Origin: Azoarcus sp. KH32C
GTDB lineage: Bacteria; Pseudomonadota; Gammaproteobacteria; Burkholderiales; Rhodocyclaceae
DNA length: 64,000 bases
Reading direction: 5' to 3'
Assembly: GCF_000349945.1 (NCBI RefSeq)
Contig: NC_020548.1
Span: 248,001-312,000 of the forward strand
Shown: in pieces, positions 42,626 to 50,790 of the stretch
Numbering within the stretch: position 1 is the stretch's first letter
How the letters are laid out: every line of letters begins with the position of its first letter
Program-made: the position numbers and the translations under genes
The notes under the pieces: model-generated
What the model saw: the letters and a program-made list of their open reading frames with translations, nothing else
What the model was told of the DNA's origin: nothing
Database searches by the model: none

Positions 42626-43329
42626 TTCAGAGACAACTCCGCGAGACGTGCATTCAGGGCCTGCTCCAATGTGGAGAGCGATTCGACGACCCGGCAATGA
42701 TCGATCTGGCGTAGCCGGGCCACGTTCTCGAGGTCGATGTTGCGCGGACGCAGCTCGACCCACTCCCGCGGGCTCTTCGTGACGACCACAGGTTCGCTGT
42801 CACACGCAAATACGATGCCGGGTATGCCGAGCTTGCCCGCCTGCGCGAACATGTTGGTCGGCAAGGTATCGGAGATGCCCACGACGCATTTCGCGACGGT
42901 GTTGCTGGTGGCCGGTGCAATCACGACGGTGTGATAGACGTCGTCGTAGAGCATGCCGACCGGCACCGAGCTCGCGGTCTTGTCGCGGAACACGCGGAAG
43001 CGTTCCTTCAGCGCGTCGATGCGGTAGCCGTAGAGCGGCAGCACCTCTTCTGCCGCGGGCGACAGGAAGAAGTCGACGTTCGGCAGGCGGAACGCGAGCT
43101 CCAGCGATTCGGTGAGGAAATGACCCGAGCCCGTGATGGTCCAGGCCCAGCGGTCGCGCCGCGCGGCATCGCCCGCGGTGCCGCCGGTGGGGACATGCTC
43201 CGCCTCCTGCGGCGGAGCATGTCCCGGGATGTCACTGCATTGAGGGGTCGCCGTGGGAGAGGGGGATGCGCAATCGGTGCAATCGGCGGTACAGGGTGTT
43301 GCGACTGATATCGAGGGCTTTGGCGACAT
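42604..43329 (-). CDS. dmrB: Dihydromethanopterin reductase (acceptor)-like flavoprotein; start uncertain
   Basis: A flavoprotein-fold protein: WAWTITGSGHFLTESLELAF, FFLSPAAEEVLPLYGYRID, IAPATSNTVAKCVVGI and PTNMFAQAGKLGIPGIVFACD (in part). It resembles DmrB, which reduces dihydromethanopterin to H4MPT using FMN. The only ordinary in-frame start codon is the ATG at 43329. That forces a 98-base overlap with the end of the upstream regulator gene and an unusual first 55 residues rich in Pro, Cys and Ser. A strong AGGAGG site with ATG at 43196 lies in a different frame, inside a perfect hairpin. A frameshift or sequence error near 43150-43196 is possible. Confidence 0.75.
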   Translation of the reverse strand: MSPKPSISVATPCTADCTDCASPSPTATPQCSDIPGHAPPQEAEHVPTGGTAGDAARRDRWAWTITGSGHFLTESLELAFRLPNVDFFLSPAAEEVLPLYGYRIDALKERFRVFRDKTASSVPVGMLYDDVYHTVVIAPATSNTVAKCVVGISDTLPTNMFAQAGKLGIPGIVFACDSEPVVVTKSPREWVELRPRNIDLENVARLRQIDHCRVVESLSTLEQALNARLAELSLKWSTLSS

Positions 43330-45256
43330 TGCTCACGTTCCAGCGTTGTTGTTCGAGCAGGCCGAGCAACACCGCACGCTCGCTGGCCTGAACCGGATTG
43401 AGCGCCGCCAGTTCATCGTCCGCAGCATCGCTGCCGCCCCCCGCCACCCCATCCGCCACCCCTTCCGTCTCGTGCAAGGCCACCGCAGGCGCTGCCATCG
43501 GCTCCGGCCGCGCTGCGATGCGTTGCCGCAGGGCCGGGGGCAGATCCTCCATCCGCAGCCGATCGCCCCCCGCAAGCACGACTGCGGTCCGCAGTACGTG
43601 GCGCAGCTGGCGAAGATTTCCCGGCCACGGGTGGCTCATCAGCAGGGCCTCGGCGTCCGCGTCGATCGTCATCTTCTGCCCCGCCGCCTCCTCCTGCAGG
43701 ACGCGATACAGCAATTCGCGCTTGTCGGCGCGCTCGCGCAGCGGCGGCAGCGCCACCTCCAAACCGGACAGCCGGTAGTACAGATCCTCGCGGAACACCC
43801 CTTCGGCGACGAGCTTCGGCAGGTTGCGGTGACTCGCGCTCACGAGCTGGAAATCGACCGGGATCGTCTCCTCGGAGCCGAGCGGCGAAACCTGGCGCTC
43901 GTCGAGTACACGCAAGAGCCGGGCCTGCAACGCGAGCGGCATGTCGCCGATCTCGTCGAGGAAGAGCGTGCCGCGGTCGGCTTGCAGGATCTTGCCGCGC
44001 CGGCCCGTGCGCTGGGCGCCGGTGAAGGCGCCAGCACGGTAGCCGAAGAGCTCGCTCTCGATCAGGCTCTCGGGCAGCGACGCGCAATTGACGGCGACGA
44101 AGGCGCCGCTCGCAAAGGGACTGCCCTTGTGCAAGGCGCGCGCAAACACCTCCTTGCCCGCGCCGGTCTCGCCGTGCAGCAGCACCGGAATGCGTTTTGC
44201 GATGACGCGTGCGGCCACGTGCAGCTGCGAGGCGATGCGCTCGTCGCCGAACTCGGTGTCCGGCCCGCCGATGCCGCGCAGATTGACCGTCACCTGCTTC
44301 GCGGCGCCGCGTTCGGCATTGGATGCGTAGAGCGTCGCCGGCTCCTGCGCGACGACGAAGAAGCGGTTCGAGCGCTGCGTGCAGAAGGTCGGCACCGGAT
44401 GGAAGGAGCTGCGGGCGCTGCGCTGCAGGATATCCGGCAGCGTCGTCTGAAACACCTCGTCGATCTTCCTGCCCCGGATCTCCTGCACCGACGGGATACC
44501 GAGCTGGAACAGCGCGCTGCGGTTCGCGGCGCGGATGCTGCCGTCGTCGGCGACGACGAGCTTGCCTTCGTGCAGCGTATAGACGAACTCCGGACGGCTG
44601 TGGAAGTGGATCGGACAGGCGTCGCGGAAGCGCAGGTCGAGCAGACGGTTCTCGATCATCTGGGCCGTCATGCTGAGCAGCACCAGCGAATGCTGCTGCA
44701 TCAGCTGCGAGCGGCTCGTGACGTCGAGCACCGCGACGAGCGCGCCGTCGGGATCGAAGATCGGCACTGCCGAGCAGGTGAGCGACGTGTAAGCGCCAAA
44801 GAAGTGATCGTGCTGCCGCACCGCGACCGGCTCGCCGACGACGAGGCAGGTGCCCATGCCGTTCGTGCCGACCGCGGACTCGCTCCACACCGCGCCCGGG
44901 CAGAAGCCGACCTTGCCCATGTCGCGCGCGAACTCCGGGGCGGCCACCATGTGCAGGATGGTCCCTTCGGTATCGACCAGCACCACCGCGGACTCGCGAT
45001 CGCCGAGCTGCTGGTACAGCGTGGTCATCTCGAGCTTGGCGCAGTCGATGACGTCGGCCGCCTTCGTGCGGCGCTCTTCGAGCGCGCGATCGGTGAGCAC
45101 GGTCGGGTGCGACGGTCTGTCCGGGTCGAGGCGGTAATCCTTGACGCAGCGCTCCCAGGAGCTCGTCACGAGATCGGTGGTGCCGCTACCGCGGCCCTCG
45201 ACCACCTCGTAGATCCGGTGCGCATGGCCCCGGGGCTCAAGCATCATCGACGACAT
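43232..45256 (-). CDS. Sigma-54-dependent activator, AcoR-type
   Basis: A 674-residue enhancer-binding protein. An N-terminal GAF-type sensor (residues about 60-220, with GTNGMGTCLVVGEPVAV) is followed by a PAS-like region, an AAA+ domain with Walker A HGETGAGKEVFA, the sigma-54 contact loop GAFTGA and Walker B DRGTLFLDEIGD. The C-terminal helix-turn-helix ends NVSNVAKALDISRNTLYRRL. A GGAGGAG site precedes the ATG at 45256. AcoR-type proteins often control alcohol or acetoin metabolism with PQQ enzymes. Targets in this window may include the divergent folB-like gene or fae. No effector can be inferred. Confidence 0.9.
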   Translation of the reverse strand: MSSMMLEPRGHAHRIYEVVEGRGSGTTDLVTSSWERCVKDYRLDPDRPSHPTVLTDRALEERRTKAADVIDCAKLEMTTLYQQLGDRESAVVLVDTEGTILHMVAAPEFARDMGKVGFCPGAVWSESAVGTNGMGTCLVVGEPVAVRQHDHFFGAYTSLTCSAVPIFDPDGALVAVLDVTSRSQLMQQHSLVLLSMTAQMIENRLLDLRFRDACPIHFHSRPEFVYTLHEGKLVVADDGSIRAANRSALFQLGIPSVQEIRGRKIDEVFQTTLPDILQRSARSSFHPVPTFCTQRSNRFFVVAQEPATLYASNAERGAAKQVTVNLRGIGGPDTEFGDERIASQLHVAARVIAKRIPVLLHGETGAGKEVFARALHKGSPFASGAFVAVNCASLPESLIESELFGYRAGAFTGAQRTGRRGKILQADRGTLFLDEIGDMPLALQARLLRVLDERQVSPLGSEETIPVDFQLVSASHRNLPKLVAEGVFREDLYYRLSGLEVALPPLRERADKRELLYRVLQEEAAGQKMTIDADAEALLMSHPWPGNLRQLRHVLRTAVVLAGGDRLRMEDLPPALRQRIAARPEPMAAPAVALHETEGVADGVAGGGSDAADDELAALNPVQASERAVLLGLLEQQRWNVSNVAKALDISRNTLYRRLHRLRIPLSHGDPSMQ

Positions 45257-45557
45257 CACTAATGTCTCCTCCTTCAAACGCGCGTGTCCCTTCCGCTTCC
45301 GGCGCAGGGCGTCTGACGCGCCCCGTCTGCCGCGGCGACCGCCGTCTTTCCGCGGCGGATCGTCCCATACAACCAACAAAGTATAAGCCTGCTCCGGCTG
45401 CAGCGACGATGCAATGGCGACCGGTTACGTTCCGCACTGCACCATCGCTACATGGCCCGCTTCTCGCTTTTCCGGGAGGAGGTGACACACATCTACTGCA
45501 TCGAACGTGCCACCCCTACTTCCCACCTCCCGAAATCTCTCTCGCAGGAGCGCCATC
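45257..45557. promoter_or_regulatory. Divergent control region between activator and folB-like gene
   Basis: This 301-base region has no credible gene. It includes a short AT-rich patch around CAACAAAGTATAAG (45376-45389). Toward the folB-like gene, TGGCCCGCTTCTCGCT at 45453-45468 resembles a -24/-12 sigma-54 promoter (TGGCACG-N4-TTGC) with mismatches in both elements. Nothing else was recognised. Confidence 0.35.
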
Positions 45558-46058
45558 TTGCACGCCACCCATCCACTGCAGCGGCTGCCGACGAGCGCCG
45601 CGCCTTCCACCGCCGCCGCCGCGATGGACGTCATCTTCATCGACGGCTTCCGCGGCAACACGATCATCGGCATCTGCGACGACGAGCTGCACGAGCCGCA
45701 GCCGGTGCGCATCGATCTCGCCGCCGGCGTGCCACGGGCGCTCGCATGCAACACCGATCGCATCGGCGATACGATCGACTACGGCGAGGTGCGTGCCGCG
45801 CTGCGCGAGCTGTTGCAGTCGCATCGCTTCCAGCTCCTCGAAGCCTTCGCCGAGGCCATCTCGAACCTGCTGCTGACGCGCTTCGGCGCCCACTGGCTGC
45901 GCGTGGCGGTGACGAAGCCGGGCAAGTTCGACGACGTCGAGGGCGTCGGGGTCGTCATCGAGCGCACCCGCACGGCGCCCGAGCAGGCCCCGCGCCGCGC
46001 CGCCGAAGTCCTGCATCTCCTCGGCTCCGGGCTCGTGCCGCATCCACGGAAGGACTGA
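45558..46058 (+). CDS. Dihydroneopterin aldolase-like protein (FolB fold)
   Basis: A protein of about 166 residues with a FolB-type T-fold: MDVIFIDGFRGNTIIGIC, IGDTIDYGEVRAALRELL, RFQLLEAFAEAISNLLL and WLRVAVTKPGKFDDVEGVGV (in part). FolB converts dihydroneopterin to 6-hydroxymethyl-dihydropterin, a precursor of folate and H4MPT. The TTG at 45558 is preferred because AGGAG lies 8 bases upstream; ATG at 45624 begins the conserved domain. It stands apart from any folate operon, inside the H4MPT cluster. A strong terminator follows. Confidence 0.85.
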   Translation: MHATHPLQRLPTSAAPSTAAAAMDVIFIDGFRGNTIIGICDDELHEPQPVRIDLAAGVPRALACNTDRIGDTIDYGEVRAALRELLQSHRFQLLEAFAEAISNLLLTRFGAHWLRVAVTKPGKFDDVEGVGVVIERTRTAPEQAPRRAAEVLHLLGSGLVPHPRKD

Positions 46059-46075
46059 ACGGCCGCCCCTAACGC

Positions 46076-46104
46076 AAAAAGCCGAAGGATCCCTTCGGCT
46101 TTTT
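46076..46104. terminator. Bidirectional terminator between folB-like gene and fae
   Basis: AAAAAGCCGAAGG pairs perfectly with CCTTCGGCTTTTT across a 3-base loop. With A and T runs on both sides it can end both convergent transcripts. Confidence 0.9.
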
Positions 46105-46151
46105 TCTTTGCATCGCGCCGACCGCGTCTGCCGCGGTCCGGCGCCCGTCGA

Positions 46152-46664
46152 TTACACGTGCGCTGCGAACGGGTGGGCGACCGAGGACTTCTTCGCGACC
46201 ACTTCCTCGGCGCGCGGTTGGCCCGTCACGGCGCGCTGGATCGCCTCGCGGGTGGCCTGGTAGTTGTAGTCCTGGATCTTCGCGTCGTCTTCGGCGAGCC
46301 AATGGATGAAGACGCCGACGCAGATGAACAGGTTGTCCGCCTCGTTCATCGGGATCGTGCCGTCCTCGACGCTGTCGGCGACCGCCATCGCGACGCCGCG
46401 CTGCGCCGGCCCGAACATTTGCACCGCCTGCTTGGCGCCCTTGATCGTGACCTTGTTGAACATCACCGTCGCCGGCTTCGTCAGCAGGTTCGGCGCGACC
46501 ACCGCGAGCAGCGATGTGAAGCCGTCCTTGTTGTTCGTGAGCGCGTTGGCGAATGCCGTTTCCGCCGGGGTGCCGCGCGGCCCGATGATCAGGTCGATGT
46601 GGGCGACTTCATTGCCATCCCCGACCAGCGATTCACCCACCAGCATGCGATCGATTTTTGCCAT
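46152..46664 (-). CDS. fae: Formaldehyde-activating enzyme
   Basis: Accelerates condensation of formaldehyde with H4MPT to methylene-H4MPT, the entry step of formaldehyde oxidation. The 170-residue product has the full family pattern: VGESLVGDGNEVAHIDLIIG with the conserved histidine, AFANALTNNKDGFTSLLAVV, and LLTKPATVMFNKVTIKGAKQ. An AAAGGAG site lies 9 bases before the ATG. It is a single gene between a terminator and a 95-base upstream region that contains GGGACCGATGTCTCATGAG, similar to the fhc-region palindrome. This copy, unlike the one at 14771-15301, should be catalytically active. Confidence 0.96.
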   Translation of the reverse strand: MAKIDRMLVGESLVGDGNEVAHIDLIIGPRGTPAETAFANALTNNKDGFTSLLAVVAPNLLTKPATVMFNKVTIKGAKQAVQMFGPAQRGVAMAVADSVEDGTIPMNEADNLFICVGVFIHWLAEDDAKIQDYNYQATREAIQRAVTGQPRAEEVVAKKSSVAHPFAAHV

Positions 46665-46759
46665 TGCCTGTTTCTCCTTTGATTTTCACACGGCCTCCCT
46701 CACCGGAGGTGCGCCGCAGTTCCGGACGTCGGATGGGACCGATGTCTCATGAGGTGAAC
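46665..46759 (-). promoter_or_regulatory. fae upstream region with partial operator-like motif
   Basis: A 95-base gap between the CitG-like stop codon and fae. GGGACCGATGTCTCATGAG at 46735-46753 aligns, with one gap and a few mismatches, to GGGACACAGTGTCACAGGAG of the fhcB region. The match is weak and may be chance. Confidence 0.3.
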
Positions 46760-47662
46760 TCACGATCCATGCCAGCTTTCGGCAACGCGCAGACTGATCG
46801 CCTCAGGACGCAGCAATGCACCGGCGAAAAGCGTGCAAACAGTGAGATCGGCGGTCGTTCCGGGGTTGATTCCTGTCGTTTTCAGGCCTTCGTCCCATTC
46901 GGCGAAGGCCTTCGATTCGCCCGCGGCAGGGTCGCCATCGAAGCGCGTGCGCCACGCGGCGGCCTCGGCGGTGACAGTCTGCGCCGCGCCGAGACCGAGT
47001 TTTCGAACAATGTGTGTATCGGGCCAGGCCGCGAGGAATGCGAGGAAGACCGATTGAACGCCGCTCGCGAGGCCGGCGCTCGTCAGCCGCGCGACGCGCA
47101 GTGCCGCGAGGCCGCAATCGAACACGTCGGCATAGCCGTCGGCATACTGTCGGGCGATGCTGTCGCGGTCGGCGGCGAGCGTCATCGCGGCGCGCAGGTC
47201 GATGGTCGGCGCCGCAGCGACGTCCTGCTCGCGCGAGCGCCCGAGCCCGCCCGGGTTCGCGAGCGCGATCGCCCGGTACGCGGCCCGCGCGTCGTCGATG
47301 TCGAGGTCTGCGAGTACCGTGTGCAGGGCGCTCCGCAGTGCGGCTGCCTCCTCTGCCCCATCGAGCCGCTCCAGCGCGGCCGCGAGCGGCGCGCATAGCA
47401 GCAGGATGCCGAGATTCGTGTTGCAGCCGACCGCTGCCCGCGTCGCCGCGACGGCCGCCTCGATGCGCTCGCCCACCGGCATCCCGCGCGCGAATAGCGG
47501 CCCGGCGGAGGCCTCGGCGCTCGCGAGGAAGGCCTGCGCCTCCATGCCATGACCGGCGGAGTGGTGGCTGACGTTGCCGGGCTTGCGCACCGCGACATCG
47601 AGCCCGCAGGCCCACAGGAAAGCGGCCCGCCCGTGGGCGAGCCGTTCGTCGATCCGATCCAC
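46760..47662 (-). CDS. CitG/MdcB-like (triphosphoribosyl-dephospho-CoA synthase family) protein
   Basis: A 300-residue all-helical protein of the CitG family: LDVAVRKPGNVSHHSAGHGM near the start, VGCNTNLGILLLCAPLAAAL, SREQDVAAAPTIDLRAAMTLAADRDSIARQYADGY (in part), and a C-terminal TTGINPGTTADL. CitG transfers dephospho-CoA onto the ribose of ATP. In H4MPT clusters of methylotrophs such proteins recur without any citrate lyase, and no citrate or malonate genes are here. A role in adding a ribose unit to the H4MPT side chain is plausible but unproven. The start is GTG at 47662. Confidence 0.85.
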   Translation of the reverse strand: MDRIDERLAHGRAAFLWACGLDVAVRKPGNVSHHSAGHGMEAQAFLASAEASAGPLFARGMPVGERIEAAVAATRAAVGCNTNLGILLLCAPLAAALERLDGAEEAAALRSALHTVLADLDIDDARAAYRAIALANPGGLGRSREQDVAAAPTIDLRAAMTLAADRDSIARQYADGYADVFDCGLAALRVARLTSAGLASGVQSVFLAFLAAWPDTHIVRKLGLGAAQTVTAEAAAWRTRFDGDPAAGESKAFAEWDEGLKTTGINPGTTADLTVCTLFAGALLRPEAISLRVAESWHGS

Positions 47663-47666
47663 GATG

Positions 47667-48632
47667 CTAGCCCGCGCGCAGCTCGTCGGCCGGCGCCAGG
47701 GCGACGCCCAGCCGGCGGCCGAGGAGATCGTCGACCATCGCCTGCGCGATGTCGAAGCCGGTCACCGACTGCAATCCCCGCCACGCGGCGACGCCGTTGA
47801 CTTCGAGCACCTGAGCGCCGAGCGGCGCGGCTGCGTCGGGCACGAGATCGACGCCGGCATAGTCCATCCCCAGCGCGGTGGCGGCGCCCTCGGCGAGCGT
47901 CGCGAGCGCCGGCGTGATCTGCGCGGCCCGGCAACGAGCGCCCTGCGCGACGTTCCTGACCCAGTGCACGCTCACGCGCCGCATCGCCGCGACCGCCCGC
48001 CCGCCGACCACCAGCACGCGCCAGTCGAAGCCGGGCGCGCCGGGGCCTTCCGGTTGCGGCACATAGCGCTGCAGATAGGCGAGCCGCCCGTAGCCCGCCA
48101 GATCAGGCAAGGGCACCGCCTGCCCGTCGACGCAGCCGACGCGTTGCAAGCCCTTGCCCTGCGAGCCGAACAGCGGCTTCAGCACGAGGCAGCGGCCCGC
48201 GGCCGTCTCGGCCATCACGAGCCGCCGCGCCTCGGCCTCGGACTCCATCGCCCAGCATGGCGGCGACGCGATGCCGGCGCGGTGCAGCAGGAAACTCGTC
48301 ATCGATTTGTCGACGCTGCGCTCGATCGCCCGCGCGTCGTTGTAGACCGGCACGCCGAGCTCGCGCAGCGCGTGCAGGATACCGAGCCGCTTCGTGACCT
48401 GTTCGAGCGTGCCGCCAGCGATCCCGCGGACGATCGCGGCGACCGGCAGCGAGCGTCCGAAGCCCGGGATCACGATGCCGGAACCACCGCGCGAGGTGTC
48501 GAAGCGGCAATCCTCGAGATCCGCGCAACGGCCGTCGAAGCCACGGCGCGCGAGTGCCCGGCGCAGCCGGCTGGTGTGCCAGCCGGTCTCGTCCGTCAGG
48601 ATCGCCACGCGCGGCCGGGCGGGGGCGCTCAT
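47667..48632 (-). CDS. RimK-like ATP-grasp ligase
   Basis: A 321-residue RimK-type ATP-grasp protein: RVAILTDETGWHTSRLRRAL, VYNDARAIERSVDKSMTSFLL, LVLKPLFGSQGKGLQRVG, DWRVLVVGGRAVAAMRR, and the metal site VLEVNGVAAWRGLQSVTG. RimK family members add glutamate to a carboxylate; archaeal MptN uses this fold to glutamylate H4MPT. The same step for bacterial dephospho-H4MPT or polyglutamyl methylofuran is likely. Its ATG overlaps the mch stop by 4 bases. Confidence 0.87.
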   Translation of the reverse strand: MSAPARPRVAILTDETGWHTSRLRRALARRGFDGRCADLEDCRFDTSRGGSGIVIPGFGRSLPVAAIVRGIAGGTLEQVTKRLGILHALRELGVPVYNDARAIERSVDKSMTSFLLHRAGIASPPCWAMESEAEARRLVMAETAAGRCLVLKPLFGSQGKGLQRVGCVDGQAVPLPDLAGYGRLAYLQRYVPQPEGPGAPGFDWRVLVVGGRAVAAMRRVSVHWVRNVAQGARCRAAQITPALATLAEGAATALGMDYAGVDLVPDAAAPLGAQVLEVNGVAAWRGLQSVTGFDIAQAMVDDLLGRRLGVALAPADELRAG

Positions 48633-49639
48633 GCCTCGTCCAGCCACAGACGCCGCAGCAGGCCCATGTCGAGCTTTCCGGCGTGCCAGGTCCGTCCGCT
48701 CGCGAGGTTGCTGACCCACACCTCGGCGGGAGCGAAGAGCGCGCCGTCGATGCGGTAGAAGTCGTAGTCGTAGTCGCGGAAGATGTCCGCGAAGGAGCGC
48801 CCGTAGTCGCGTGAGGTCGACGAGGGCAGCTTGTTCGCGAGCTCGCGCGCCGCGTCGTCATCGCCGGCAACGGTCAGATGCACCTGGCCGCCGTAAAGGA
48901 TCGCGTCGTTCGTGCGCCCCATCGCGATGCCCGTGTCCGGGCTCGGCGCCGGCAAGGGCGCACGCGCACTCCCGTCGACGACGTCGCCGAGCGCGAATCC
49001 CAGTTCATGCGCCTTATGCAGCGCTACTTCGAGCACACGCGCGACGACCTGGGTCGAGCCGGCGAGGCTCGTCGTCGGCGTCAGCACCAGCGTGAGCTGC
49101 CACGGCTCGAGCCCGCAGTCGCGCAGGATCTTGTCGATCACGACCGGCGGCGGCGCGCGATCGACCTCGAGCACGAGCACTGCAGGACCCGCGCGGTCGC
49201 GGTAGCCGAGTTCCTCGAACAGCGGCTCGCGGCACGCGAGCGCACGCGCCGGGCCGGAACCGAGCGAGAAGAATTTCTTTCCTCCGCCCTCCTCCTTGCT
49301 CGCCGACAGGCTCCAGCCCGCGTACTGGCTCGCGAGGCACGCGAGCACCGGCTGCGAACTGGCGACCTCGACCCAGGTGGGCCAGCCTCCATCACCGTCG
49401 CTCCCCGAGGCGAGGCGCACACGGCCGAGCCCGCCCATGCAGATCTCGCCGATGGCGAGTCCTGCCGCGACGCTGCCGCGCGTGCCGATGCCGGCATCGA
49501 CGATCGTGACGCCGGTCTCCGTATGCTGCACGTCGAGCCGCCACTCGGCCGCGCGGCCGGTCAGCCGCGCGACGAGCGGGGCCGCCAGTTCATTGATACT
49601 CGAGCGCTCGGAGGCGAGCACCTTCGCTGCTTCGTTCAT
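48629..49639 (-). CDS. mch: Methenyl-H4MPT cyclohydrolase
   Basis: Hydrolyses methenyl-H4MPT to formyl-H4MPT between MtdB and Fhc. The 336-residue product has ETGVTIVDAGIGTRGSVAAGL, WVEVASSQPVLACLASQYAGW (in part), FFSLGSGPARAL and the C-terminal SRDYGRSFADIFRDYDYDFY, all typical of Mch. Its first 50 bases overlap the end of the preceding ATP-grasp gene in another frame. It couples to the RimK-like gene by a 4-base overlap. Confidence 0.95.
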   Translation of the reverse strand: MNEAAKVLASERSSINELAAPLVARLTGRAAEWRLDVQHTETGVTIVDAGIGTRGSVAAGLAIGEICMGGLGRVRLASGSDGDGGWPTWVEVASSQPVLACLASQYAGWSLSASKEEGGGKKFFSLGSGPARALACREPLFEELGYRDRAGPAVLVLEVDRAPPPVVIDKILRDCGLEPWQLTLVLTPTTSLAGSTQVVARVLEVALHKAHELGFALGDVVDGSARAPLPAPSPDTGIAMGRTNDAILYGGQVHLTVAGDDDAARELANKLPSSTSRDYGRSFADIFRDYDYDFYRIDGALFAPAEVWVSNLASGRTWHAGKLDMGLLRRLWLDEA

Positions 49640-50774
49640 CGACCTGCTCCATCAGGAAGGGAATCTGTTGACGGCGCCGCAGGAGCTGCGCCTCGACTTC
49701 GGCCACCGTATCGCCCACCGCCGACACCGTGCACAGCGGCTCGCCGCGCGCGATGCGCGTGCCGCTTGCCGGCAGGTCGTGGCACCACGTCCGCTGCGCG
49801 AGCGCATCGGATGCCCGCGCGCCGACCTCACAGGCCCGCTTCGCGAAGAGGGTCTCGAAACCACGCGGGCGCTCGGAACCGGCAAGGAGCTCGGGCCCGG
49901 GCAAGCGACCAGAGAGGCTCGCTTCGACGTGAACCCGCAGCAATCCGCCCGCCAGCGCGTGACGGTACAAGGCGATGGTCGCGGGCGGCCGCGGATTGAG
50001 CTCGATCACGCGGATCTCTTCGTCATCGAGCATGAAATCGAGGCCATTCAAGCCGCGCAGGCCGAATTCGGCCGCAAGCGCATCGAGCATCGTCTCCAGC
50101 GCACTGAGGACGACCGGCGCGACACGCACCGGGCCGATGCAGCCGCGGAACACGAAAGGGCGCTCGCCGAGCGGGCGCACGGTCTGGCGATTGACGCCGA
50201 GGAGCCGGCTGCGGCGACCGTCGGCGACGAACAGGGCCGACATCGGCACGCCGGCGGCGATGCGCTGGTAATAGACGCGGGAGCCCGCATCCGCGTCGTC
50301 ATCAGGACGCGCCCGCCACACGCCCCACCCGCCGCTGCTCGCCGCGTTCTTGCGCAGCCAGCCGAACGGCGATGGAGGACAGTCGGAACGGGTCTCCGGA
50401 TGCGGGATGCCGAGCGCCGCGAGGCGGCCGAAGAACAGCGCCGGATCGCGCACGCGTGCGACCACTTCCGCGGTGTTGCCGGCAAGCGGCAGCACTTCGG
50501 CTCCCGCCGCCAGCAGCTCCGGACATCCGTCGAAGCCGCTGCCGGCGACCCAGGCTTCGGCGCCCGCCGCGCGCGACCGCCGCAAGGCGTCGATCAGCGC
50601 TTCGCCATCGATCGCGAGGCGCGCCGTTTCGCCGATCGGAAACCACGCCTCCGCTGCGCGCCGTGTATCGCGGTCGCCGAAGAGATCCAGCGCGATGGCG
50701 CGATAGCCGCTACCGCGAGCGACCTCGGCAAGCATCCGCGCAGACAGCGCGGCGACGGCGAGCAGCGGGGACAT
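49590..50774 (-). CDS. ATP-grasp domain protein of the H4MPT cluster
   Basis: A 394-residue ATP-grasp-like protein: LAVAALSARMLAEVARGSGY, WVAGSGFDGCPELLAAGAEV, SGGWGVWRA, and the metal-site strand GLNGLDFMLDDEEIRVIELNPRPPATIAL (in part). It differs from the two other ATP-grasp proteins in the window. The family is regularly found with mch and mtdB in methylotrophs; the reaction is unknown. A TAGGAGGAAA site precedes the ATG at 50774. Its 3' end overlaps mch by 50 bases. Confidence 0.85.
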   Translation of the reverse strand: MSPLLAVAALSARMLAEVARGSGYRAIALDLFGDRDTRRAAEAWFPIGETARLAIDGEALIDALRRSRAAGAEAWVAGSGFDGCPELLAAGAEVLPLAGNTAEVVARVRDPALFFGRLAALGIPHPETRSDCPPSPFGWLRKNAASSGGWGVWRARPDDDADAGSRVYYQRIAAGVPMSALFVADGRRSRLLGVNRQTVRPLGERPFVFRGCIGPVRVAPVVLSALETMLDALAAEFGLRGLNGLDFMLDDEEIRVIELNPRPPATIALYRHALAGGLLRVHVEASLSGRLPGPELLAGSERPRGFETLFAKRACEVGARASDALAQRTWCHDLPASGTRIARGEPLCTVSAVGDTVAEVEAQLLRRRQQIPFLMEQVDERSSEGARLRALEYQ

Positions 50775-50790
50775 GATGTTTCCTCCTACG

